A stretch of 64,000 bases of DNA from Candidatus Edwardsbacteria bacterium (GCA_031082425.1 JAVHLB010000004.1:1-64000); one strand, 5' to 3'; positions 1-8,570 are shown, numbered from the stretch's first letter. The notes: generated from the letters alone by a model not told the origin. Made by a program: numbers and translations.

Positions 1-177
1 CCGTTGAAAATTGAAGAAGGCCAGACTAAATCGTTCGGCGGAATGGAGATCAAAGTCGAGAGGGTACTGGTCGCGTATTTCCAGGAAGATGATGTCGTAT
101 CCGATCAGACCCTGGCCGATATTTCGATAAAAAAGGACGGTAAAACCGTCCTTTTTTTATTGATTAGCCCGTGCTGA
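1..177 (+). CDS. C-terminal fragment of an unrecognised protein (5' end outside window)
   Basis: The reading frame is open from the first base and ends at TGA 175-177, giving 58 residues. The other two forward frames close within the first few codons. The visible part is a mixed beta-type sequence (for example GGMEIKVERVLVAYFQEDD), not a low-complexity one. Its last residues are encoded by a rho-independent terminator hairpin, which would be unusual but fits a gene running straight into its own terminator. I recognise no family. It converges on the TPR lipoprotein gene, and the shared hairpin would serve both. It could also be a chance open frame after the true stop of a gene further left, so confidence is moderate. 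Confidence 0.45.
   Translation, partial: PLKIEEGQTKSFGGMEIKVERVLVAYFQEDDVVSDQTLADISIKKDGKTVLFLLISPC
129..159. terminator. Bidirectional rho-independent terminator
   Basis: A-tract, GGACGG stem, short loop, CCGTCC, then seven T. It has A/T tracts on both sides and lies between two converging genes. Confidence 0.8.
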
Positions 178-180
178 TAA

Positions 181-1233
181 TTACCTTCTCTTCTTCTTGG
201 GCTTGGCCGGAGCCTGAGAGGCCTCCTTCTGCTTTTTGGCATATTCCAGGTAATTCTTATATTCCTGGGATTCCGGTTTAATTTCCAAGGCCCTGGTATA
301 AGCAACTATGGCTTTATCGTAATCGACAACTGACGCATGCATGGCAACCGAACCCAGAAGGCTTAAAGCCTCAACATCGGTGTTATCAAGGGCTATAACT
401 TTTTCCAATGGCTCAATGGCCTTTTTTACGTCGCTGCCTTCGAAGTAATAGGCCTGGCCCAGATTGAACCAGGTATTCTTCTCATCCGCCTTTAACGCCC
501 CGGCAGTAGCAAATGCTTTCTGGGCCTGGGGGTAATCCCTTTTATACATATGGACCACTCCCAGCCAATAAAACCACTGATCATTATCCTTTTTTAGTTG
601 AGTGGCTTTTACTAAATTCTTAATAGCTTCGTCCCAGTTCTGAGACTCCATTGCTGAACGGCCGACTTGATAATAGGCATCCGGATTATTGGGATCTATG
701 GCTATGGCCCTGGCAAACAAGTCTTCCGATTCCTTGGTCTTGCCCATATATCGGAAAAGAAGCCCTTTTCTAATGAAGTTTTCCACCTTATTGGGAACCA
801 GGTCTATGGCAAAATTTATTTGTTCCAAAGATTTCTCAATATTGAATGCTGCAGAATCCTTGCTCCCTGATACCGATTTTTTAAGGTACACTCCCGAAAG
901 GTTGAATAAATCGTTCCAATTATCGTCCCAGGCCTTCTGCAGGGAATCCTTCTGGGTGGAGCTGTACTCAATGGCGCTGGCGTAAGATTTCCCGGCCTCC
1001 TTGTATTTTTTGGTCTGGACATAGCAATAGGCCAACAGGCCATGCATCTCAGGGTCCTTGGGGGCGTATTCCAGACCCTCATTCAGGGTCAGTATGGCCG
1101 CATCATAGTTGGGCGGATCCTCCTGCAGGCGGACCTTGGCCCCGCTGATATACTGGTTGCATCCCACCACTCCCAGGCTGATGATCACAGCAGCTACTAT
1201 AAGCATAAATGTTTGGTTTTTAAATCTGCGCAT
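181..1233 (-). CDS. TPR-repeat lipoprotein
   Basis: The 350-residue product begins with a lipoprotein signal peptide (charged MRRFKNQ, hydrophobic core, lipobox GVVGC with Cys25), so it should be lipid-anchored on the periplasmic side. The rest is helical tetratricopeptide repeats, seen as recurring patterns such as NPDAYYQVGRSAMESQNWDEA and TWFNLGQAYYFEG, and it ends in a Lys/Arg/Pro-rich tail (PAKPKKKRR). TPR lipoproteins usually scaffold envelope complexes; no catalytic motif is visible and the partner cannot be named. AGGAAGG sits just before the ATG, and a good sigma70 promoter lies 40-70 bp upstream. The gene is monocistronic, set off from kdsB by that promoter. Confidence 0.8.
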   Translation of the reverse strand: MRRFKNQTFMLIVAAVIISLGVVGCNQYISGAKVRLQEDPPNYDAAILTLNEGLEYAPKDPEMHGLLAYCYVQTKKYKEAGKSYASAIEYSSTQKDSLQKAWDDNWNDLFNLSGVYLKKSVSGSKDSAAFNIEKSLEQINFAIDLVPNKVENFIRKGLLFRYMGKTKESEDLFARAIAIDPNNPDAYYQVGRSAMESQNWDEAIKNLVKATQLKKDNDQWFYWLGVVHMYKRDYPQAQKAFATAGALKADEKNTWFNLGQAYYFEGSDVKKAIEPLEKVIALDNTDVEALSLLGSVAMHASVVDYDKAIVAYTRALEIKPESQEYKNYLEYAKKQKEASQAPAKPKKKRR

Positions 1234-1274
1234 TTTTACCTTCCTCTTTTGGTTTTATTTAATTCTTTACGTTT

Positions 1275-1303
1275 ATTTTAACCCGTTATCATTTCAAAGT
1301 CAA
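1275..1303 (-). promoter_or_regulatory. sigma70-type promoter for the TPR lipoprotein gene
   Basis: Reading leftward: TTGACT (1298-1303), 17-bp spacer, TAAAAT (1275-1280). The predicted transcription start is near 1268, ahead of the ATG at 1233. Confidence 0.7.
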
Positions 1304-1305
1304 GT

Positions 1306-2076
1306 TTAATTTATCGGCTTCTTGCTCCGGCTCATAGGCCGTTTCATCTGTCGTTCGATTTGATCAACATCCCCCGGGGAATCAACCGATAGGCAAGAGT
1401 AATTCGTGCGAAGAACCTTAATATCCGCCCCATTTTCCAGGGCTCTCAGCTGTTCAAGTTTCTCCAGCCGCTCCAGCCGTCCCTCAGGCCATTGGGTGAA
1501 TTTAAGCAAAAAGTTCCGGCGATAGGCATACAGCCCTATGTGTTTCAGAAAAGGTCCGGCCCTTCCGGTATTTTCATCACGGATGAACGGTATGGGGCAG
1601 CGTGAAAAATACAGGGCCCGCCCTTGGGTATCGGTCACCACCTTGGCGGTAGTGGAATTGACAACATCGCCGGCATTCTTAAAATTGGTAGCCAGGGTGG
1701 CCATCTGTTCCTTGGGATTATCTAACATTTCTTTGGCCAGCAGGTTGATGGCCCTGTGATCTATCAGTGGCTCGTCCCCTTGAATGTTCAGGATAATGTT
1801 GAAGCCTCGGTACCGGGGTTTTCTGATGACCTCGGCGATCCGGTCGCTGCCGGACCGATGTTTTCTTGAGGTCAACACTGCCTGCCCGTTAAACCCCTTG
1901 ACGAAGTTATATATCCGGATATCATCGGTGGCCACCACCACCTCATCCAGCATTTTGGCTCTCAGGCATCTTTGGTAGACATGTTGGATCATCGGCTTCC
2001 CGCATATCATGGCCAGTGGTTTGCCCGGATAGCGGGTGGAGCCGTAACGGGCCGGAATAACGCCTAATATTTTCAT
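1306..2076 (-). CDS. kdsB: 3-deoxy-manno-octulosonate cytidylyltransferase
   Basis: The 256-residue protein activates Kdo with CTP to give CMP-Kdo, the donor for the inner core of lipopolysaccharide, in the cytoplasm. The N-terminus carries the nucleotidyltransferase signature IPARYGSTRYPGKPL, followed by NIQGDEPLI, the metal/substrate-binding QGDEP motif. Length and both motifs match KdsB (usually about 250 aa). It follows pckA by 6 bp, so the two are probably co-transcribed. Presence of kdsB is the clearest evidence here for an LPS-type outer membrane. Confidence is high; a CMP-sialic-type enzyme is less likely given the motif set. Confidence 0.93.
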   Translation of the reverse strand: MKILGVIPARYGSTRYPGKPLAMICGKPMIQHVYQRCLRAKMLDEVVVATDDIRIYNFVKGFNGQAVLTSRKHRSGSDRIAEVIRKPRYRGFNIILNIQGDEPLIDHRAINLLAKEMLDNPKEQMATLATNFKNAGDVVNSTTAKVVTDTQGRALYFSRCPIPFIRDENTGRAGPFLKHIGLYAYRRNFLLKFTQWPEGRLERLEKLEQLRALENGADIKVLRTNYSCLSVDSPGDVDQIERQMKRPMSRSKKPIN

Positions 2077-2082
2077 CTTTTT

Positions 2083-3663
2083 TTATGCTTTTGGCCCCGA
2101 ATCCGCTACTTCTTTGGAAGCATAATCCTTATACTGCTCAAAGTTTTTGGCGAACATGGCCGCCAGCTCCCGGGCTTTTTTATCGTAGGCCGCCTGGTCC
2201 GCCCAGGTGTTCCTGGGGGTCATCACTTCGGCGGGCACCCCCTCACAGGCGTCGGGCACCAGGATGTTGAACACCGGATCCGGAGTAAATTTGGATTTTT
2301 CCAGCTGGCCGCTCAGAGCGGCGGTCAGCAATGCCCGGGTGATGGAGATCTTCATCCGGCTGCCCACCCCGGCCGGCCCGCCCGACCAGCCGGTGTTGAC
2401 CAGCCAGCAGTTGGTTTTATGTTTTGCCAGTTTGTCCGCCAGCATGGCGGCGTACCTGGTGGGATGCAGGGGCATGAACGGGGCGCCGAAACAGGTGGAG
2501 AAGGTGGGCTGCGGTTGGTCGATCCCGGTCTCGGTCCCGGCCAGCTTGGAGGTGAAGCCCGACAGGAAATGATAACTGGCCATCTCCGGGGTCAGCTTGG
2601 CGATGGGCGGCAGCACCCCAAAAGCGTCGCAGGTTAAAAAGAAAACGTTCTTGGGATGCCCGCACACCCCGGGGATAACGCAGTTGGGGATATGCTCCAC
2701 CGGATAGGTGGCCCGGGTGTTCTCGGTGATGTCGTCGGAATTATAATCTATCAGCCGGGTGTCCGGATCGACCACCACGTTCTCCAGCAGAGAGCCGAAC
2801 CTGATGGCGTTGAATATCTGGGGCTCGGCCTCGGCCGATAATTTAATGACCTTGGCGTAGCAGCCGCCCTCGAAATTGAATATTCCGGCATCGGACCAGC
2901 CGTGCTCGTCGTCTCCGACCAGACGGCGGTTGGGATCGGCCGACAGGGTGGTCTTGCCGGTGCCGGAGAGGCCGAAGAACAGCGCGGGGGCTCCATCCGT
3001 GCCCAGGTTGGCCGAGCAGTGCATGGGAAAGACGTTCTGCTGGGGCATCAGGAAATTCATGATTGAAAATATGCTCTTCTTGATCTCCCCGCCGTACATG
3101 CTGCCTATGACCAGGTTGATCTTTTTTTCAAAGCTGACCCCGACGAAAGCGCTGGATTTCGTGCCGTCGGTCTTGGGGTCGGCTTTCAGGCTGCCGCAGC
3201 CCATCAACGTAAAGCCGGGGATAAAATTTTCCAGCTCTTGCTTGGTAGGCCGGATGAAAAGGGTCTGAGCGAACAACGCATGCCAGATAGTGTCGGTTAT
3301 CACCCTGACCGCCAACCGGTGTTTGGAATCGGCTCCGGCAAATCCATCGAATACGTATATATCTTTATCGCTGAGATGATGGTATGCTTTATGCAGCAAT
3401 TTATCGAATTGCTCCGGGGAACATTTTAAATTGACCTTGCCCCAGGCTATCAGGTCTTTTGTGGGCAGCTCCTCGGCTATGAACTTGTCATTGGGCGACC
3501 GCCCGGTCCTTTCTCCGGTCTTCACCACCAGAGCGCCGTTGGAGGCCAGGATCCCGTCGCTGGATGCCAGCGATTTTTCGATCAGTACCGCTGCCGGCAG
3601 GTTTCGGTAAACGGCTTTGGAGGTTTTTAGGCCCAATTCCTCAAGCACTTTTCTGATGTCCAT
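2083..3663 (-). CDS. pckA: Phosphoenolpyruvate carboxykinase (ATP)
   Basis: The 526-residue enzyme interconverts oxaloacetate plus ATP with PEP, CO2 and ADP. It has RTGRSPNDKF near residue 53, MHCSANLG near 212, the kinase-1 P-loop GLSGTGKTT (about 229-237) and the kinase-2 loop LVGDDEHGW just after. These identify the ATP-dependent family, which is about 530 aa, rather than the GTP type. AAGGAG stands 11 nt before the ATG. It is the promoter-proximal gene of a pckA-kdsB unit. In an organism with amino-acid oxidation genes it may feed gluconeogenesis, or run in the CO2-fixing direction; the sequence does not tell which. Confidence 0.96.
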   Translation of the reverse strand: MDIRKVLEELGLKTSKAVYRNLPAAVLIEKSLASSDGILASNGALVVKTGERTGRSPNDKFIAEELPTKDLIAWGKVNLKCSPEQFDKLLHKAYHHLSDKDIYVFDGFAGADSKHRLAVRVITDTIWHALFAQTLFIRPTKQELENFIPGFTLMGCGSLKADPKTDGTKSSAFVGVSFEKKINLVIGSMYGGEIKKSIFSIMNFLMPQQNVFPMHCSANLGTDGAPALFFGLSGTGKTTLSADPNRRLVGDDEHGWSDAGIFNFEGGCYAKVIKLSAEAEPQIFNAIRFGSLLENVVVDPDTRLIDYNSDDITENTRATYPVEHIPNCVIPGVCGHPKNVFFLTCDAFGVLPPIAKLTPEMASYHFLSGFTSKLAGTETGIDQPQPTFSTCFGAPFMPLHPTRYAAMLADKLAKHKTNCWLVNTGWSGGPAGVGSRMKISITRALLTAALSGQLEKSKFTPDPVFNILVPDACEGVPAEVMTPRNTWADQAAYDKKARELAAMFAKNFEQYKDYASKEVADSGPKA

Positions 3664-3966
3664 ACTGGATAAAACTCCTTATGTGATAGAAATTTTATGT
3701 TGCGTTTTATGGTTTGAAGGGTATGATGATTCTTTAGATCCTGCCTTTAAAGATCAACGGATTTCCTTTGGTAAATTCCTTTTGACCGTCCGCCCGGGCC
3801 TTTCCTCAGGAAATATTTCGGAGCCCTCCCGGCCTTTTTCTGCCCTCCTGGACATCGCCTATGGGCCGGGATTGATCTGCCATAAGTTTGAAGGCCGCCA
3901 TAAGGCACATCTCCCTAACGGCGGCTGTCATCTGGTCGGCAGGTGTTAAACCCGGTCGGGCGCAAA
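3664..3966. other. 303-bp intergenic stretch upstream of pckA
   Basis: No gene, tRNA or strong terminator is seen. I found no convincing -35/-10 pair close to pckA. A 41-codon leftward open frame exists but has no supporting signal. Confidence 0.5.
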
Positions 3967-4626
3967 TTAAAGTTTTGACGGCTTAAGCACCCAGACCTCG
4001 GTGCTCTTGGGCAACAAGGCCTTGGTTATCTCGGCCTCAGAGCTGTTCAGTATTTTAACATTGGGCCGGCCGGCGGTGAAATCCTCCAGCGGCCCCAGGT
4101 TGAATCCCACGCTTTTGGTCTTGTAATGCATGGGGAGACAGATTTTGGGCGAGAGTGATTCCATTACCTTCCCGGCCTCGCCGGCATCCACCGTAAAGGT
4201 GCCTCCCACCGGGATCATAAGAACATCCACCGGGCCGATCTGGGAAGCCTCGATTTTACTCAAGAGATGACCCAGGTCGCCCAGATGGCAGAGGGTCATT
4301 CCGTCGATGGTATAGATGAATGCTATGCAGGCGCCCCGCTCCGAACCGCGACTGGCATCGTGGTACAGGCTGACGCCCCTGACCGAAATCCCCTTGAACA
4401 CAAAGGCCCCGGCCTCCCGGAAGACCCGGGCCTTGTCGTGCTCCCGGCTGATGTAATTGTGGTCGGCATGGTTATGGCTGATGGTGATGACGTCGGTGGG
4501 TTCATCGATCTTCTTGTAGCCCACCGCCCCGCCGTAAGACCCCGACTCGTAGGGATCAGTCAGCAGCCTGGTCCCCTTGGCCGAGCTTAACTGAAATGAC
4601 GAGTGTGCAAAATATTTTATCTTCAT
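3967..4626 (-). CDS. Metallo-beta-lactamase-fold hydrolase (UlaG/UPF0173-like)
   Basis: The 219-residue protein has the metal-binding signature SHNHADHNY (HxHxDH, about residues 51-56), an early Asp in LLTDPYESG, GDLGH (about 116), and a later PMHYKTKS His. This pattern fits the small metal-dependent hydrolases annotated as UlaG-like or UPF0173, which are cytoplasmic and mostly of unknown substrate. A TATAAT-like box lies 13 nt before the ATG (4640-4645, leftward); no strong ribosome binding site is seen. It stands alone between the rpmA terminator and the pckA upstream region. Fold confidence is high; the reaction is unknown. Confidence 0.8.
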   Translation of the reverse strand: MKIKYFAHSSFQLSSAKGTRLLTDPYESGSYGGAVGYKKIDEPTDVITISHNHADHNYISREHDKARVFREAGAFVFKGISVRGVSLYHDASRGSERGACIAFIYTIDGMTLCHLGDLGHLLSKIEASQIGPVDVLMIPVGGTFTVDAGEAGKVMESLSPKICLPMHYKTKSVGFNLGPLEDFTAGRPNVKILNSSEAEITKALLPKSTEVWVLKPSKL

Positions 4627-4662
4627 TTTACGCCAGGGTATTATATTGAAGGAAATCGATGG

Positions 4663-4688
4663 AAAAAAAGGCGAGCTATTTGCTCGCC
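4663..4688 (-). terminator. Terminator of the secG-rplU-rpmA operon
   Basis: Leftward: GGCGAGC stem, 5-nt loop, GCTCGCC, seven T. The rpmA stop codon lies inside the hairpin. Confidence 0.85.
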
Positions 4689-4954
4689 GCGTTGACTTTG
4701 GGTTCGGGATATACGCTTATCTTTTTGCCGTCCCGACCCCGGGATTCAAACCAGACAAAACCGTCCGATATCGCAAACAGGGTGTCATCCTTTCCCCGCA
4801 TCACGTTGAGCCCAGGATGGAATTTGGTCCCCCGCTGCCGGACCAACACCGCTCCGGCGGTTACCTTCTGGTTGCCGAAAGCCTTGATGCCCAGCCGCTG
4901 AGCATTGCTCTCGCGGCCGTTTCGGGATGATCCAACGCCTTTTTTATGTGCCAT
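4676..4954 (-). CDS. rpmA: 50S ribosomal protein L27
   Basis: The 92-residue protein begins MAHKKGVGSSRNGRES and contains GVLVRQRG-like AGAVLVRQRGTKFHPG and the L27 core DDTLFAISDG. It is a component of the large subunit near the peptidyl-transferase centre. There is no N-terminal cleavable extension of the Firmicutes type, so the protein is used from its first Met-Ala. Its ATG overlaps the rplU stop by one base (TAATG), indicating translational coupling in the usual L21-L27 order. Its stop codon falls in the loop of the operon terminator. Confidence 0.97.
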   Translation of the reverse strand: MAHKKGVGSSRNGRESNAQRLGIKAFGNQKVTAGAVLVRQRGTKFHPGLNVMRGKDDTLFAISDGFVWFESRGRDGKKISVYPEPKVNAASK

Positions 4955-5388
4955 TATTCCTTATCTCCTTTGCCTGGATTCTTCTTGGCCGCGGCGGGTT
5001 TGGCCGCCGGGGCTTTCTTGGGTGCTTTTTTCTTCTCGACAGCCGGGGTCGCAGGTTTGGCTATGGCCTTGATCTTGGGATGGCTGACGGTGTTGACCAG
5101 CAGGTCGGTATAATGGGTCCGGGCTCCCCAGCGCCGGCGGTAGTCTTTTTTGGGCTTGTAGATCATGGCTGATATTTTGGCCGAGCGGGAGTGGCCTACC
5201 ACCGTCACTTCGACAATAGCGTCCTTGATCGTCGGCTGGCCGATGATGACATCCTGCCCGTTGGAAAGCAGCAGCACCTTCTCCATCTTGTACTTCTGGC
5301 CCTCCTGGGCATCTATCCTGGGGATCCTTACCTTCTGATTCTCGGAGACCCTCACCTGGGTTCCTCCGCATTCGATCACTGCGTACAT
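4954..5388 (-). CDS. rplU: 50S ribosomal protein L21 with basic C-terminal extension
   Basis: The first ~103 residues are a full L21 (MYAVIECGGTQVRV start, RRRWGARTHYTDLLV near the end), an early-assembling large-subunit protein binding 23S rRNA. Typical L21 is 100-105 aa; here about 40 extra residues follow, rich in Lys, Ala and Pro (VEKKKAPKKAPAAKPAAAKK). Such tails are seen on ribosomal proteins of some lineages and may contact rRNA, but the role is unknown. It is coupled to rpmA by a TAATG overlap and preceded by secG within one operon. Confidence 0.96.
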   Translation of the reverse strand: MYAVIECGGTQVRVSENQKVRIPRIDAQEGQKYKMEKVLLLSNGQDVIIGQPTIKDAIVEVTVVGHSRSAKISAMIYKPKKDYRRRWGARTHYTDLLVNTVSHPKIKAIAKPATPAVEKKKAPKKAPAAKPAAAKKNPGKGDKE

Positions 5389-5425
5389 CTGATGTTACTC
5401 CTTAAGATACGATATATTGAAACAG

Positions 5426-5773
5426 CTATTTGCCGGAGGGAGCTTCCGGGATTTGATTCGCCGGCAGTTCGCCCGGCCTGCTTACAGGCTGTTGGTTTGA
5501 TTTCTGTTCCTGCTGCATGGCCTTCTCTATGGCCGAGGCAGCCCGCCGGTCTTTGCCGGAGATCAGTGCCAGCGACAGCGAGGTCATCATGAATACCACG
5601 GCCAGAACGGTGGTGGCCCGGGTCAGGAAGGGGGCCGCGCCCCGCCCGCCGAAGAAGGTCTCGCCACCTCCGCCCAGCGCGCTGCCCAGCCCGCCTTTGC
5701 CGCTCTGCATCAGCACCACGCCGACCAGCAGCAGGCAGGCTATCAAATGAATCACCAATAAAAGGGTATGCAC
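5426..5773 (-). CDS. secG: Protein-export membrane protein SecG
   Basis: The 115-residue protein shows the SecG pattern: a first membrane helix (about 3-22), the conserved loop LMQSGKGGLGSALGGG, a second helix (about 57-78) and a charged, Gln/Pro-rich cytoplasmic tail. It supports SecYEG-dependent protein translocation. I place the start at GTG 5771-5773 because GGAGG lies about 10 nt upstream. Longer in-frame extensions would begin upstream of the -10 box of the promoter at 5847-5875 and so cannot be translated from it. It is the first gene of a secG-rplU-rpmA operon. Confidence 0.9.
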   Translation of the reverse strand: MHTLLLVIHLIACLLLVGVVLMQSGKGGLGSALGGGGETFFGGRGAAPFLTRATTVLAVVFMMTSLSLALISGKDRRAASAIEKAMQQEQKSNQQPVSRPGELPANQIPEAPSGK

Positions 5774-5846
5774 CTTATGTAAACCTCCCTGTAGTCCGGA
5801 GATATATCCGCCGGATCTTAAATTATGATTTTGCGCTAAGTTTTGT

Positions 5847-5875
5847 ATTATAACAAATTTAGATATAATATTCAA
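5847..5875 (-). promoter_or_regulatory. sigma70-type promoter for secG-rplU-rpmA
   Basis: Leftward TTGAAT (5870-5875), 17-bp spacer, perfect TATAAT (5847-5852). The predicted leader before the secG GTG is about 65 nt. Confidence 0.8.
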
Positions 5876-5897
5876 GTATTTTTATTAAATTTTATAA

Positions 5898-5926
5898 TTG
5901 ACATCGGAGCCGGCATATACTATCAT
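5898..5926 (+). promoter_or_regulatory. sigma70-type promoter for trxB
   Basis: Perfect TTGACA (5898-5903), 17-bp spacer, TATCAT (5921-5926). It lies back to back with the secG promoter. Transcription would start near 5933, which favours the ATG at 5962 for trxB. Confidence 0.78.
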
Positions 5927-5961
5927 CATCATATGTATAAATGCTTGATATAGGTGCTGTT

Positions 5962-6948
5962 ATGGAACTATCATCCCTGTCGTTCTCTTTGAGTCAGGCT
6001 CCCCAGGTCGCTTTTCCCCTAGCCAGGGCTGGCAAGGACTATCAACTGGCCATCATGGGCGGCGGTCCGGCCGGCCTGACCGCGGCGGTCTATGCCGCCC
6101 GCAAGAGGACCGATACGGTGCTGATCACCAGCGATCTGGGCGGGCAGGTGCTGTGGACCTCGGGCGTGGAGAATTATCCCGGCTTCCAGTATATTAAGGG
6201 CCAGGAGCTGATCGAGAAGTTCAAATCTCAGGTGGCCCAGTTCCCCATCGATGTTTCCCTGGGGTTTAAGATCATTTCGGTCGAGCCGCTTACCCAGGGA
6301 TATAAGCTCTCCTTGGAGGACGGCTCGCATTTTACCGCCCGGTCGTTGATAATCGCCACCGGGAAGAAGTACCGCAATCTTAACGTCCCCGGCGAGAAGG
6401 AGCTGATCGGCAAGGGCGTGGCCTTCTGCGCCACCTGCGACGCCCCCCTGTTCGGTGGCAAAACGGTGGCGGTGGTGGGTGGTGGGAATTCCGCCCTGAC
6501 CGCGGCCCAGGACCTTATGAGCTACGCCGAGAAAATATTTATTATAAACATCTCTTCGGAGATGCAGGGCGATCCTGTCTTATTGGAGCCGCTAAAAGCA
6601 TCCGGTAAGATTGAGTTTATCATGGAACACAAGGTAACCGAGATATTAGGAAAGGATTCGGTGATTGGAATAAGAGTATCATCGACCGATGATGTAAAGC
6701 AACGGAAGATAGAGCTGTCAGGCGTCTTTGTGGAGATAGGATTGATCCCTAATTCCGATCTGTTCAAAGGGCTGGTGGATATGAACCAGCGTGGCGAGAT
6801 AATGGTGGACTGCGCCTGTCGGACCTCGCAAGCCGGGGTGTTCGCCGCCGGGGATGTCACCACCGTGCCGGAGAAGCAGATAGTGGTGGCGGCCGGGGAG
6901 GGGGCCAAGGCGGCGTTGAGTGCCTACGAATGGCTGGCTAGGAATTGA
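5962..6948 (+). CDS. trxB: Thioredoxin reductase (TrxB-type)
   Basis: The ~328-residue flavoprotein passes electrons from NAD(P)H through FAD and a redox disulfide to thioredoxin in the cytoplasm. It shows the FAD motif GGGPAGLTAAVYAARK, the active-site CATC (CxxC), a second nucleotide-binding GGGNSALTAAQDL, and the C-terminal FAD motif AAGDVTTVPEKQ. The start at 5962 has AGGTG five bases upstream; an alternative ATG at 5941 would leave only about 8 nt of leader. Even so about 30 residues precede the usual first beta strand, slightly longer than typical TrxB (310-320 aa). The gene stands alone, ended by a strong terminator. Confidence 0.92.
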   Translation: MELSSLSFSLSQAPQVAFPLARAGKDYQLAIMGGGPAGLTAAVYAARKRTDTVLITSDLGGQVLWTSGVENYPGFQYIKGQELIEKFKSQVAQFPIDVSLGFKIISVEPLTQGYKLSLEDGSHFTARSLIIATGKKYRNLNVPGEKELIGKGVAFCATCDAPLFGGKTVAVVGGGNSALTAAQDLMSYAEKIFIINISSEMQGDPVLLEPLKASGKIEFIMEHKVTEILGKDSVIGIRVSSTDDVKQRKIELSGVFVEIGLIPNSDLFKGLVDMNQRGEIMVDCACRTSQAGVFAAGDVTTVPEKQIVVAAGEGAKAALSAYEWLARN

Positions 6949-6988
6949 AAAAAATATACTGGACTAAACTGTTGCGTTAAATAATGTA

Positions 6989-7022
6989 GGGACATGGCAA
7001 GCCATGTCCCTATTGTTTTTTT
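6989..7022. terminator. Rho-independent terminator after trxB
   Basis: Perfect 10-bp inverted repeat GGGACATGGC / GCCATGTCCC with a 2-nt centre, followed on the + strand by TATTG and a run of T. It lies between converging trxB and asnS. Confidence 0.85.
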
Positions 7023-7068
7023 ATGCCGACATCATTTCGTCCTGCCATGGAAAGGGACAGAGATAAGA

Positions 7069-8367
7069 TCACGGATATATTTTTTCCAGCATCCTGGCAA
7101 ACGGTATGGCTTCCCTTATATGCTGCAGGCCGCAGATCCAGCTCACCGTCCGCTCTATGCCGATCCCGAACCCGGAATGCGGCACGCTGCCGTAGCGCCT
7201 CAGGTCCACGTACCACTTGTAGGGCTCATAGGGCACCTTGTGCTCCTCCATCTTCTTGAGCAGCAGGTCCAGGTCGTGTATCCGCTGGCTGCCGCCGATG
7301 ATCTCCCCGTAGCCCTCCGGGGCGTACAGGTCCGAGCCCAGCACCACCGAGGGATCATCCTGATCCGGCTGCATGTAAAAGGACTTGATGGCCGCCGGGA
7401 AGCGGTCCACGAACACCGGACGGTCAAATTTACCGGCGATGGCGGTATCGTGCGGCGCCCCGAAATCCTCCCCGTATTCGATGGGCACTCCGGCCTCATT
7501 GCATAATCTGACGGCCTCTTTATATGAGATCACCGGAAATGGCGCCTTGATCTTCTCCAGCGGCGCGGTGTCGCGCTCCAGGGTCTTCAGCTCGCCCTGG
7601 CACTCGCTCAGCACCTTCTCCATGATGGCGCAGATCATCCCTTCCTGGCACTGCATGTTCTCGGCATGCTCGAAATAGCTGGCCTCGGCGTCCATCATCC
7701 ATAGCTCGGTCAGGTGCCGGCGGGTCTTGGATTTCTCGGCCCGGAAGGCCGGAGTGAAGGTGTAGACCTTGCCAAAGGCCGCGGCGGTGGCCTCGATGTA
7801 CATCTGCCCGGACTGGGAAAGAAAGGCCGGCTCCCCGAAATAATCGGTCTGGAAAAGCGTGGTGGTCCCCTCGCAGGAGGTGGGGGTCAGTATCGGGGCC
7901 GGGGTGTGGATGAAGCCCTCTTTATGCAGGTAGCCGTGAATGGCCTGCTCGATGGTGTCGCGGACCCGCAGGGCGGCATGCTGTTTGGACGAGCGCATCC
8001 ACAGGTGGCGGTGCTCCATCAAAAAGGCCGGGCCGTGTTCCTTGGGGGTGATGGGATAATCCAGGGACAGCTGTACTATCCGGAGATCGGTGACACCCAA
8101 TTCGTACCCTGAGGGCGAACGCTTGTCCTCCTTTACCATTCCCTTGACGATGATGGAGGATTCCTGGCTTACCTTGTCGCCCAGTTCGAACATCTTGGCA
8201 TCCACCTCGTTCTTGACCATCACCCCCTGGATGACGCCGGAGCCGTCGCGGATCTGCAAAAAATGTATCTTGCCCGAGGACCGCTTGTTGTAAAGCCAGC
8301 CCTTGAGGGTGACCTCCTGCCCCAGGTGTTTTCCGATGTCGGAGATATAGACGAAATCCAGCTTCAT
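7069..8367 (-). CDS. asnS: Asparaginyl-tRNA synthetase
   Basis: The 432-residue class II synthetase has an N-terminal OB fold (GWLYNKRSSGKIHFLQIRDG), motif 2 region FRAEKSKTRRHLTELWMMD, and motif 3 near the C-terminus (GFGIGIERTVSWICG) followed by the AsnRS-type HIREAIPFAR ending. It charges tRNA-Asn with asparagine. I place the start at the ATG ending at 8367, where MKLDFVYISDIG begins the OB domain and GCAGGGAT sits just upstream; an in-frame upstream ATG would add 20 unrelated residues. Archaeal-type AspRS is the main alternative, but the C-terminal motif favours AsnRS. Confidence 0.92.
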   Translation of the reverse strand: MKLDFVYISDIGKHLGQEVTLKGWLYNKRSSGKIHFLQIRDGSGVIQGVMVKNEVDAKMFELGDKVSQESSIIVKGMVKEDKRSPSGYELGVTDLRIVQLSLDYPITPKEHGPAFLMEHRHLWMRSSKQHAALRVRDTIEQAIHGYLHKEGFIHTPAPILTPTSCEGTTTLFQTDYFGEPAFLSQSGQMYIEATAAAFGKVYTFTPAFRAEKSKTRRHLTELWMMDAEASYFEHAENMQCQEGMICAIMEKVLSECQGELKTLERDTAPLEKIKAPFPVISYKEAVRLCNEAGVPIEYGEDFGAPHDTAIAGKFDRPVFVDRFPAAIKSFYMQPDQDDPSVVLGSDLYAPEGYGEIIGGSQRIHDLDLLLKKMEEHKVPYEPYKWYVDLRRYGSVPHSGFGIGIERTVSWICGLQHIREAIPFARMLEKIYP

Positions 8368-8402
8368 ATTATCCCTGCATTGATATTTTTGATTTGGTGG
8401 TA

Positions 8403-8432
8403 AATTTACCAAACTTCGAGCCTGCAAGTCAA
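8403..8432 (-). promoter_or_regulatory. Candidate promoter for asnS
   Basis: Leftward TTGACT (8427-8432), 18-bp spacer, weak TAAATT (8403-8408). It lies inside the discarded upstream extension of asnS. Confidence 0.45.
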
Positions 8433-8476
8433 GATAAAAGGCTGGCCTGAGCGGCGGTGTTATAATTCATTTTCTC

Positions 8477-8505
8477 TTGACATATTTGTCCTTTTAAGCT
8501 ACATT
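8477..8505 (+). promoter_or_regulatory. Candidate promoter for the uridine kinase-like gene
   Basis: Perfect TTGACA (8477-8482), 17-bp spacer, TACATT (8500-8505). Confidence 0.55.
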
Positions 8506-8570
8506 ATTGCATATACTGTTGGCGGGGCTTTTTTGAGTTTCGCCTTTAATTGCCAGAAAGGACATAAATA

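Noticed and set aside
3664..3966. A 41-codon leftward open frame upstream of pckA
   Set aside because: Short, no ribosome binding site and no recognisable family.
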